From: Devosia chinhatensis
GTDB lineage: Bacteria; Pseudomonadota; Alphaproteobacteria; Rhizobiales; Devosiaceae
Direction: 5' to 3'
Length of the DNA: 64,000 bases
Assembly (NCBI RefSeq): GCF_000969445.1
Contig: NZ_JZEY01000061.1
Coordinates: forward strand, 917,501-981,500
Shown here: positions 57,182 through 64,000 of the stretch, piece by piece
How positions within the stretch are numbered: position 1 is the first letter of the stretch
Layout: every line of letters starts with the position of its first letter
Notes under the pieces: model-generated
The model's input: only the letters and a program-made list of their open reading frames with translations
What the model was told of the DNA's origin: nothing
Databases searched by the model: none
Translations under genes and position numbers: made by a program

Positions 57182-58354
57182 ATGCGATTCGGCCTCTCCC
57201 TGCCGCCCCAGATCACGGTCTTCGGGGCGTTTTTCGTTTATTCATTTTGCATGGGATCCATGTTTCCACGGCTGCCCGACATCCAGCGGGCCATGGGCGT
57301 GGGCGAGGGACAATTGGGCCTGGCGCTGATCGGTTCGGCCTTCGGAACGTTGATTTCATTGACATTTGCCGGCCGCCTGCTCGAGGCCGTGGGCTATCGC
57401 CGGGTGCTGCTGGTCGCCATTCCATTGCTCTCGGTATTCTACGCTCTGTCCATGTGGGCAGACGGCCCGCTCATGTTCTTCCTGCTGCTGGTGCCGGTGG
57501 GCCTCACCATCGGGGCCATCGAGGTGATCATCAATATCGAGGCAGACCGCGTCGAGCACGCCGTCGGCAAGCGCATCATGAGCCGTGCCCACGCCTTCTG
57601 GAGCCTCGGCTTTTTCTCCGCCGGCATGGTCGGCGCCTTCATTGCGCAAATGGGCATTTCCCCGCAATGGCACCTGGCCGGCATGATCCCGGTCATCCTT
57701 ATAGTGACGTTGATTTTGCTCGGGAAATTTCAGCCCGCCCCCCATCGCTCCGGCTCCAGCACCGATGAAACGCCACGCTTGGCCAAGCCCACTTTCACCA
57801 TCATGATGCTGGTCGGCGTCTGTCTGTCGGCCATGCTCATGGAAGGTGCCGGGATCGACTGGTCGGCCATCTACATGCGCGACATGTTCGGTGCCGAGCC
57901 GTTCTGGGCCGGCTTCGCCGTTGCCGTCGTCGCCGGCTCGCAGGCCTTTGCCAGGTTCTTCGCCGATGGCTTTGTCGAGCGCTATAGTCCGGTCAACGTG
58001 GCCCGGGTCCTGCTGTGCATCCTGGGCATAGGGGTCATCATCGTCTTCCTCGCGCCATCCGCCTGGGCGGCCTATCTGGGCTTTGCCATGATCGGTATCG
58101 GCTCGAGCGCACTGTTTCCGCTGGCCATGTCGGCGGCGGCGCAGCAGACCGACCGACCCGCCGCCATCAACGTCGCGGCGCTCGCCCAGTTTTCCTTCAC
58201 CGCATTCCTCCTCGGCCCGCCGCTCCTGGGCTTTGTGGCTGAGCATTACGGCATTCAGTGGACCTTTGGTGTCGGCCTGCCGCTGGTGCTGCTGGGCCTG
58301 ACAACCGCGCATGCCCTGCGCCCTCGTCCGGTTTCAAGGCTTGTCACGCCATGA
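57182..58354 (+). CDS. MFS transporter, YbjJ-like (first of three paralogues)
   Basis: A 390-residue, about 12-segment major facilitator with FPRLPDIQRAMGVGEGQLGLALIG at the start, SRAHAFWSLGFFSAGMVGAF after segment four and EGAGIDWSAIYM in the second half. These motifs repeat in the next MFS gene and, more loosely, in the third. Substrate unknown. It overlaps the following gene by four bases. No ribosome site is strong before the ATG. Confidence 0.9.
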   Translation: MRFGLSLPPQITVFGAFFVYSFCMGSMFPRLPDIQRAMGVGEGQLGLALIGSAFGTLISLTFAGRLLEAVGYRRVLLVAIPLLSVFYALSMWADGPLMFFLLLVPVGLTIGAIEVIINIEADRVEHAVGKRIMSRAHAFWSLGFFSAGMVGAFIAQMGISPQWHLAGMIPVILIVTLILLGKFQPAPHRSGSSTDETPRLAKPTFTIMMLVGVCLSAMLMEGAGIDWSAIYMRDMFGAEPFWAGFAVAVVAGSQAFARFFADGFVERYSPVNVARVLLCILGIGVIIVFLAPSAWAAYLGFAMIGIGSSALFPLAMSAAAQQTDRPAAINVAALAQFSFTAFLLGPPLLGFVAEHYGIQWTFGVGLPLVLLGLTTAHALRPRPVSRLVTP

Positions 58355-59541
58355 TCGCCCCTCAGCATCGCATCTATGCCTGCTTCTTCTTCTTCGCCGT
58401 CACCACAGGCGCCCTCATGGCGCGCCTGCCTGATATCCAGGCGCATCTCGATGTCACCAAGGCAGAGCTGGGACTGACCATGATCGGCATGGCCATCGGC
58501 TCGCTGATCTCGCTCACTCTGGGCGCGCCGGTGATCGAGCGGCTCGGTTTCCGAACCACGGCGTTTTTTACCACGCTCACGCCTGCGATCCTCTTTGCAA
58601 CTATCCCCTGGCTGCCCTCGGCCCCCGCCATGTTCGCCGTGCTGTTCGTCGTCGGTCTGCTTTCGGGCGCGCTGGAGATCAATCTCAATGTCGAGATCGA
58701 CCGTCTCGAAGCGCAGACGGGCCGGCGGTTCATGAACCGGGCGCATGGCTTCTGGAGCGTCGGATTTTTCATCACGGCCCTGTTCGGCGCCGTAATCCGC
58801 CAGTCAGGTCTTTCGGCAGCCCTGCATATGGGTCTTGTCGCGCTGATCGTTGTGCTTGTCGGTGGTTACCTCATCTACGGCGCCACCAATGCGCCCAAAC
58901 CGGTCCGCGGCGATGGCGATGCCGATCACCATCGTTTCGCCTTCCCCACCTTGGCGCTGCTGCCGCTTTGTCTCATCGGCTTTGCCGCCTTTCTCGTCGA
59001 AGGCGCGGGCATCGACTGGTCCGCTATCTATATGGGTGAGGTCTTCGCGGTGGAGCCCTTCGTGGGGGGCATGGGCCTCACGCTGTTTGCCTTCTTCATG
59101 GCGCTGATGCGCCTGACGGCCGATCCCATCGTCACCCGCTATGGCCCGCGTAACGTGGCCATGGTCATGTTGGCCTTTGCCAGCCTCGGCGCACTTCTCG
59201 TTGGCATCGCGCCCTCGCCGGAGCTGGCGCTTCTCGGTTTTGCCCTGATGGGCGCGGGCTGCTCGGCAGTCTATCCCCTGGCCGTGTCGGCTGCTGCGCA
59301 GCGCACCGACCGCCCTGCCGCGGTCAACGTGGCAGCGCTCGGACAGGTGAGCTTCGTCGTGTTCTTCCTGGCCCCGCCGCTCCTGGGCTTCGTGGCCGAA
59401 TTCATCGACATCCGGGCGTCCTATCTCGTCTGCCTGCCCCTGCTTCTGGCGGGGCTCTGGGCGTCCAGCTTTGCCCTGGGTACGCACAAGGTCGAAACGC
59501 CCTTGCATATGCCGCCCGAGCCGATCGGGCCCAATGGCTGA
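58351..59541 (+). CDS. MFS transporter, YbjJ-like (second of three paralogues)
   Basis: A 396-residue paralogue of the gene before: ARLPDIQAHLDVTKAELGLTMIG, NRAHGFWSVGFFITALFGA and EGAGIDWSAIYMGEVF all line up. The ATG at 58351 overlaps the previous stop (ATGA); the frame is open earlier. Its end overlaps mmcB by eight bases. Substrate unknown. Confidence 0.9.
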   Translation: MIAPQHRIYACFFFFAVTTGALMARLPDIQAHLDVTKAELGLTMIGMAIGSLISLTLGAPVIERLGFRTTAFFTTLTPAILFATIPWLPSAPAMFAVLFVVGLLSGALEINLNVEIDRLEAQTGRRFMNRAHGFWSVGFFITALFGAVIRQSGLSAALHMGLVALIVVLVGGYLIYGATNAPKPVRGDGDADHHRFAFPTLALLPLCLIGFAAFLVEGAGIDWSAIYMGEVFAVEPFVGGMGLTLFAFFMALMRLTADPIVTRYGPRNVAMVMLAFASLGALLVGIAPSPELALLGFALMGAGCSAVYPLAVSAAAQRTDRPAAVNVAALGQVSFVVFFLAPPLLGFVAEFIDIRASYLVCLPLLLAGLWASSFALGTHKVETPLHMPPEPIGPNG

Positions 59542-60001
59542 GGGTCTGCCGCCCATTGTCGATCTGCGCCAGTCGGCGACGGCGCTGCGGGTGCAGCGTG
59601 GCGTCATGCGCATGCTGCGCGAACGGCATGACATGGCGTGCTTTGCCGAGGTGCCGCTCGCCAATGGGCGGCGTGCAGATGTGCTGGCGGTCGGCCCCAA
59701 GGGCGAAATCTGGATCATCGAGATCAAGTCGAGCCTGATCGACTTCCAGGTCGACCGAAAATGGCCGGAATATCGCGAGTTCTCCGACCGCTTCTTTTTC
59801 GCCAAGCCGCCGGAGCTCGACGCCGAAATCTTTCCTGAAAGCGAAGGACTGATCGTTGCCGACGGCCATGACGGTGCCATTCTGCGCGACAGCCCCGACA
59901 CTCCGCTTGCCCCGGCGCGGCGCAAGGCGCTGATGCTCAAGCTTGCCCGCATGGGCGCCGACCGTATCCATATCCTGATGGATCCCGGCCCCCGCATCTG
60001 A
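59534..60001 (+). CDS. mmcB: MmcB family DNA repair protein
   Basis: A 155-residue soluble protein. The PD-(D/E)xK-like core is visible: EVPLANGRRADVLAVGPKGEIWIIEIKSS (Asp about 48, Glu-x-Lys about 61-63) followed by DFQVDRKWPEYREF. In alphaproteobacteria MmcB is a DNA-repair nuclease-like protein, part of the DNA-damage response in Caulobacter (recalled). It lies in the MFS cluster and overlaps the preceding gene by eight bases. Confidence 0.9.
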   Translation: MAEGLPPIVDLRQSATALRVQRGVMRMLRERHDMACFAEVPLANGRRADVLAVGPKGEIWIIEIKSSLIDFQVDRKWPEYREFSDRFFFAKPPELDAEIFPESEGLIVADGHDGAILRDSPDTPLAPARRKALMLKLARMGADRIHILMDPGPRI

Positions 60002-60037
60002 ACCAGGGCGCTCGCGCCTCGCCACTCTGGACGCTTC

Positions 60038-61171
60038 ATGATTTTGGCCCATTGGCGCATCGCCGCGCTCTTCTTCATCCACGCCCTGGCCATTGGTGCC
60101 GTGCAGACCCGCATTCCGGACCTGCAGGTGCTCAATGGCCTCTCGGAAGCGCAACTGGGCCTTGTGCTCATGGGTCAGCCGCTGGGCGGGCTGCCTATGT
60201 TCCTCGTCTCCAGCGCCATCATCGAGCGCTTTGGCCCCCGTAGGGTCATTCTCTGGTTTCTTCCCGTAGTGATCGTCACTTCCGCCCTGGCAGGCATTTT
60301 GCTGCATCCGATCGCCCTTTTTGTGATGCTGGCCCTCAACGGGGTGGGATTTTCCCTCACCAACATTGCCATCAATGTCGAGGCTGACCGGGTGGAGGCC
60401 ACGTCCGGGGCGCGCATCATGAACACCTGCCACGGCATCTGGAGCGTTGGCTTTCTGGCCACGGCCCTGATCGGAGCCACGATGCGCGGCCTCTCTATTT
60501 CGCCAGCCCTGCACTTAAGCTTCATGGCGCCAATCCTGGTCATTCTGCTGCTGATAATCATCCGACCCATGCCAATATCGGTGCCGCGCCCGCATGCCGG
60601 GGAGACACGGCGTCGTCTGGCGCTGCCGACCCTGGCCACCCTGGGCCTTGTGGCCTTCGGGCTGGGCGCGGGCCTTACCGAGGGAGCGTCCCGGGCCTGG
60701 GCCATCATCTATCTGCGCGACAGTTTCGACGTCGCACCCTGGGTGCAGTCGCTCGCACTGCCGGCGCTGGTCGCCGCCATGGCCATCTGCCGGCTGGGCG
60801 CCGACCGGGTGCTTGACCGTTTCGAGCCCGTCCTTGTGGCCCGGGCGCTGGCACTGGTCGCAATATCGGGGCTGGCCATGGTCGTGCTGGCGCCCAATGC
60901 ATGGCTGGGGCTCTTCGCGTTTGTACTGGTCGGTATCGGCATCTGCGTGCTCTACCCGCTGATGTTGTCGGCCGCTGCGCGCCTGGGCGACCGCCCGGCT
61001 TCGCAGAACGTCGCCTCGGTGACACTGGTCTTTCAGCTGGTCAATCTCGGCGCTCCGGTGTTGATCGGCGCCGTGGCTCAGGGGCTTGGCGTGCGGATGG
61101 CCTTTGCCGTCCTCATCCCGCTGCTTGTGCTCACCTTTGTCATGGCAGGCCAGCTCAGGCCTAAAGGTTGA
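60038..61171 (+). CDS. MFS transporter, YbjJ-like (third paralogue)
   Basis: A 377-residue MFS protein related to the two upstream ones but more divergent: RIPDLQVLNGLSEAQLGLVLMG, NTCHGIWSVGFLATALIGAT and EGASRAWAIIYL. About 12 membrane segments. It follows mmcB by 36 bases, and its 3' end overlaps the convergent truB gene by 11 bases, leaving no room for a terminator. Confidence 0.88.
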   Translation: MILAHWRIAALFFIHALAIGAVQTRIPDLQVLNGLSEAQLGLVLMGQPLGGLPMFLVSSAIIERFGPRRVILWFLPVVIVTSALAGILLHPIALFVMLALNGVGFSLTNIAINVEADRVEATSGARIMNTCHGIWSVGFLATALIGATMRGLSISPALHLSFMAPILVILLLIIIRPMPISVPRPHAGETRRRLALPTLATLGLVAFGLGAGLTEGASRAWAIIYLRDSFDVAPWVQSLALPALVAAMAICRLGADRVLDRFEPVLVARALALVAISGLAMVVLAPNAWLGLFAFVLVGIGICVLYPLMLSAAARLGDRPASQNVASVTLVFQLVNLGAPVLIGAVAQGLGVRMAFAVLIPLLVLTFVMAGQLRPKG

Positions 61172-62069
61172 AAACCCGCCGCGGCTTGAACTGGCCATAT
61201 TCGACCGATCCGGTGGCCAATACCTGTCCCTTGAAGCTGACCCAGCACTCGTCAAGCTGGGCTGGCGCGGCAGCACCGGTCAGGAGGACGGAATTGCCGT
61301 GCGACACAGCGCCTGCCTGCCCGGCATCGAGGCGGATTTCCTTAAGATCGGCCAGACCGCGGGCCACCGGAGCCATCAGGGCGTCGCGTGCCGGGCCGGC
61401 TTCGGCCGCTTCCAGCATGTCGATCGTGACTGCATCGGCATCTGTAAACGGACCCACGGCGGCCCGGTGCAGCTTTGTCACATGGCCGACTGTGCCCAGA
61501 GCCTCGGCGATGTCACGTGCCAGCGAGCGGACATAGGTGCCCTTGCCGCAGGTCACTTCCAACGTACTGGCCTCGCCGCCGTGTTCGACAATGCTTATGG
61601 TATCGATATCCACGGGGCGTGCCGCCAGTTCGACGGTCTCGCCGGCGCGCGCCAGATCATAGGCGCGTTCGCCATCGACCTTGATGGCCGAAAATGCGGG
61701 CGGCCGCTGCAGGATCGTTCCGATAAAGCGCGGCAGCACGGCCTCGAGAGCCCCTTGGTCAGCTCGTTTGTCCGAGGTGGCTATGACCTCCCCCTCGGCA
61801 TCGTCCGTGGTCGTCGCGCGACCCCACCCTATTGTGAACCGATAGACCTTGGTGCCGTCCTGAATCTGCGGCACGGCCTTGGTCGCTTCGCCCAGGGCGA
61901 TCGGCAGGATACCTGTCGCCAGGGGGTCAAGCGTTCCGGCATGACCGGCCTTGGCGGCGGACAAAAGCCAGCGCACCTTGCCCACGGCCTGGGTAGAGGT
62001 CATGTCATAAGGCTTGTCGAGCACGATCCATCCGGAGATGGCGCGCTTCTTGGAACGGACTTGGGTCAA
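61161..62069 (-). CDS. truB: tRNA pseudouridine(55) synthase TruB
   Basis: A 302-residue pseudouridine synthase making psi55 in the T-loop. The catalytic aspartate is in HAGTLDPLATGILPI, with GWIVLDKPYDMTS before it and AYDLARAGE later. The C-terminal PUA-like region is present. It follows rbfA by three bases, the conserved order, but the pair is on the minus strand and 33 kb away from infB. Confidence 0.96.
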   Translation of the reverse strand: MTQVRSKKRAISGWIVLDKPYDMTSTQAVGKVRWLLSAAKAGHAGTLDPLATGILPIALGEATKAVPQIQDGTKVYRFTIGWGRATTTDDAEGEVIATSDKRADQGALEAVLPRFIGTILQRPPAFSAIKVDGERAYDLARAGETVELAARPVDIDTISIVEHGGEASTLEVTCGKGTYVRSLARDIAEALGTVGHVTKLHRAAVGPFTDADAVTIDMLEAAEAGPARDALMAPVARGLADLKEIRLDAGQAGAVSHGNSVLLTGAAAPAQLDECWVSFKGQVLATGSVEYGQFKPRRVFNL

Positions 62070-62072
62070 GGT

Positions 62073-62483
62073 TCAGCCTTCGCTGTCGTCAGGTTCGTCA
62101 TCGAGATCGCGCTTGACGCGATCCGAACGCAACAGGGCGTCGATCCGCCCGGCTTCCTCGAATGTGTCATCGACGAAGAAGCGGATTTCAGGGGCATATT
62201 TGAGGTCGATCTGCGGCGCGATCCGGCCGCGTACGAACTTGCGATGGCGGTTCAGCGCCGCCACGATCTCGTCGGCATGGGCGCCGCCCAGCGGCATGAC
62301 ATAGGCATTGGCGATCTTGAGGTCGGGCGTCATGCGCACTTCCGGCACGGTCACCACCGCGACACGCAAGGCTTCGTCCTCGATTTCTCCGCGCGCAAAC
62401 ATGGCCGCCAGGGCGTGGCGGACCAGTTCACCGACACGCAGCATGCGCTGGCTGGGGCCTGTAGGCTTATGGTCTTTTTTCAT
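62073..62483 (-). CDS. rbfA: Ribosome-binding factor A
   Basis: A 136-residue 30S maturation factor, normal length, with [24 protein letters not shown] and [19 protein letters not shown] (KH-like fold). The ATG at 62483 is chosen over a TTG two codons earlier. It lies directly before truB on the minus strand. In most relatives it comes right after infB. Confidence 0.95.
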   Translation of the reverse strand: MKKDHKPTGPSQRMLRVGELVRHALAAMFARGEIEDEALRVAVVTVPEVRMTPDLKIANAYVMPLGGAHADEIVAALNRHRKFVRGRIAPQIDLKYAPEIRFFVDDTFEEAGRIDALLRSDRVKRDLDDEPDDSEG

Positions 62484-62516
62484 GGGCAAGCGGCTTAGGC
62501 TTTCCCGCGACCGCCG

Positions 62517-63179
62517 TCAATCCGCAGCGATTATTCCTGCCGCCGACTTGAACTCCTCAACGCGCTGCTCGATCTGCGCCGCGGAGATGGGCCAGCTGGC
62601 CGGATCGGCGGTATCAAAGGCTGCTCCCCGCCACTCCTGGTAGACCATGGCTGCGCCAGTCTCGGACCTGACGAAGCGCGCCAGCATGACCTCTCCCTGT
62701 CCTGCATATCCGGGCAGGTCGAGATAGGCCCCACAGACAAACCCGAGCGGAGGGATATCCTCGCCATTGTCCGGCTCGAGCTGGAACAGGGCAACCGCAT
62801 CGGGGCGGCAGGCACGCGCATAGACATTGATGATCACCGAGCGCAGATCGGTGAGGGAGAGATTGGGCTGGCGAAACAGGCGGGCGCCGTAGAGCCGGGT
62901 CCAGAGCGCTTCTCCTTCTCCACGCGGATAGAGTTCGAGCCGGGCTTCGGAGGCGTCTTCGCTGAACTGCACGGACATCCGGTCGAGGATCGCGTCCGGT
63001 CCGGCGCCGTCCAGTTCCAGCCAGTCCGGCAGCGGCAGTGCAAGCTGCTGGTCGAGGGCCAGCAGCACCAGATTGCCGTTCTCGACAGAAAGGGGTGTCG
63101 GGCGTGGCGTTTGCGCAAAGGCCGGCAAGATCAGAAGGCCGGTCATCCAGATGACGCTGACAAGTCTTTTGAGCAGCAC
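62517..63179 (-). CDS. Secreted protein of unknown function
   Basis: A 220-residue protein with a signal peptide (MLLKRLVSVIWMTGLLILPAFA) and a soluble remainder with ENGNLVLLALDQQLALPLPDWLEL and two cysteines (ARACRPD, GFVCGAY) that may form a disulphide. Family not recognised. The GTG at 63179 has an AGGAGA ribosome site. It precedes rbfA by 33 bases on the same strand and may share its transcript. Confidence 0.78.
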   Translation of the reverse strand: MLLKRLVSVIWMTGLLILPAFAQTPRPTPLSVENGNLVLLALDQQLALPLPDWLELDGAGPDAILDRMSVQFSEDASEARLELYPRGEGEALWTRLYGARLFRQPNLSLTDLRSVIINVYARACRPDAVALFQLEPDNGEDIPPLGFVCGAYLDLPGYAGQGEVMLARFVRSETGAAMVYQEWRGAAFDTADPASWPISAAQIEQRVEEFKSAAGIIAAD

Positions 63180-63349
63180 GAAGCTCTCCTAAACCCGAAA
63201 ATGAGGCGCGTGGCCTCCATGCCGACCAGCCATCAGCGCCCCCTGCATGGGTCGCTCAATCGGACGATTAGGGATGAACTTAGGCAGAAGCAAGTGCCCC
63301 CCATCGGCATCGATCCGATGAGTCCGGGCCTGCGGACATGCTGCAACAC

Positions 63350-64000
63350 TCACGCCTGCGGGCCGCGCGGCACCGGGGTCTCGGGCAGCAGGCGATGGGG
63401 CGGCTGATGCCCGTCCATGAAGGTGCGGATATTGACGATGACGGTTTCGCCCATCTCGATGCGGGCTTCGAGCGTGGCCGATGCCATATGCGCGGTCAGG
63501 GCTACCCGTCCCTGCTGGGCCAGGTCGAGCAGGCGCGGATTGATCCCGTCATGGTTCTCGAACACGTCCAGCGCGGCCCCGGCAAGGTGGCCGGCTTCCA
63601 GCTGCTCGATGAGGGCGGCCTCGTCGAGCAGTTCCGGCCGGCTGACATTGACCAGGTGAGAACCCGGCTTCATGCTGGCTAAGCGCCGGGCCGAAAGAAT
63701 GTGGTGCGTGTCACGCGTCAGCGGCGTGTGAAGGGTCACGATGTCCACGGCGGCCAGCATGGCGTCGAGATCGTCCCAGTAAGTCGCTTCAAGCGGCGTT
63801 TCTATGCCCGGTGGCCGACGCTTGCGGGAATAATAATGAATGGAAAGGCCGAAGGCACGCGCCCGGCTGGCAACAGCCGTGCCGATGCGCCCCATTCCGA
63901 CGATACCCAGGGCCTTGCCACGCAGGCGGTGTCCCAGCATTGAAGTCGGCGACCAGCCGGCCCAGGCGCGGTCCTGCAGCAGCATCTGCGTGCCTTCGAG
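63350..64000 (-). CDS. D-isomer specific 2-hydroxyacid dehydrogenase (partial, 5' end outside window)
   Basis: The frame runs off the right edge of the window, so the N-terminus is missing. The 216 visible residues contain the NAD-binding motif GIVGMGRIGTAVASRARAFG, a catalytic arginine in NVSRPELLDE, a glutamate region AALDVFENHD, and the catalytic histidine in LTAHMASAT. It is a glyoxylate/hydroxypyruvate reductase-like enzyme. Substrate unclear. Nothing else is seen in the 170 bases between it and the upstream secreted protein. Confidence 0.9.
   Translation of the reverse strand, partial: LEGTQMLLQDRAWAGWSPTSMLGHRLRGKALGIVGMGRIGTAVASRARAFGLSIHYYSRKRRPPGIETPLEATYWDDLDAMLAAVDIVTLHTPLTRDTHHILSARRLASMKPGSHLVNVSRPELLDEAALIEQLEAGHLAGAALDVFENHDGINPRLLDLAQQGRVALTAHMASATLEARIEMGETVIVNIRTFMDGHQPPHRLLPETPVPRGPQA

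Overview
The window reads as a chromosomal segment of an alphaproteobacterium of the order Hyphomicrobiales (Rhizobiales), most likely close to Devosia. This rests on high GC, the family make-up (complex I NDUFA9-family protein, MmcB, DUF993, DUF1236, TadE/G, HWE kinase), housekeeping gene orders (rnd-lptC-lptA-lptB-rpoN, rimP-nusA-ylxR-infB, miaB..phoH-ybeY-corC) and regulatory sites typical of the group (Irr-type ICE box, Mur-type box, EcfG-type GGAAC-N16-CGTT promoters). The genus is an inference from recalled protein resemblance, not a database result. No prophage, insertion sequence, CRISPR array or rRNA operon is visible.

Layout. 0-2.3 kb: tRNA-Leu(CAG), an NDUFA9-family protein and an autoregulated PadR repressor. 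2.4-10.7 kb: a catabolic island with a tripartite tricarboxylate-type transporter (tctCBA plus a TetR regulator), a divergent TauE/SafE permease, and an operon of Gfo/Idh dehydrogenase, DUF993 protein and TIM-barrel epimerase. 10.7-19.6 kb: DUF2147 protein, 23S rRNA-type uracil methyltransferase, Nfu/NifU scaffold (Irr box), rpoN, the Lpt lipopolysaccharide-export genes, RNase D, metK with a structured leader, and trmB. 19.6-22 kb: HxlR regulator, small secreted protein, and a GAF-GGDEF diguanylate cyclase. 22-32.5 kb: translation and RNA genes rimP-nusA-ylxR-infB on the plus strand, then an L,D-transpeptidase, a membrane protein, and pnp and rpsO on the minus strand. 32.6-46 kb: HWE-type kinase with a small ESFPASD-motif protein, miaB, ArsR-SRPBCC pair, phoH-ybeY-corC, FhuF-like reductase, TadE/TadG, a YtrA-type GntR/ABC exporter and a glycosyltransferase. 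46-49.6 kb: a sitABCD-type manganese/iron importer behind a Mur-like box. 49.6-57 kb: a run of small single genes (phage-type DUF2793/S74 protein, DUF1428, glutathione peroxidase, DUF1236 protein, SelT/W-like protein, amino-acid binding protein and permease, CreA, 1-Cys peroxiredoxin, RlpA). 57-61.2 kb: three paralogous MFS transporters with mmcB between the second and third. 61.2-64 kb: truB, rbfA, a secreted protein and a 2-hydroxyacid dehydrogenase cut by the window edge.

Two themes stand out. First, the usual alphaproteobacterial superoperon rimP-nusA-ylxR-infB-rbfA-truB-rpsO-pnp is broken: infB ends with its own terminator, while pnp-rpsO and truB-rbfA lie inverted, about 29 kb apart, in the order expected from one inversion plus an insertion. 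Second, several regulatory layers can be read directly: a perfect EcfG-type promoter before the L,D-transpeptidase and another before the DUF1236 gene, a near-perfect one before a small secreted protein, an Irr-like box before nfu, a Mur-like box before the metal importer, an attenuator-like terminator in the rimP leader, and an operator that covers the start codon of an apparently leaderless arsR. I see no clear undescribed defence or mobile system. The least understood functional unit is the Tct/TauE/DUF993 catabolic island.
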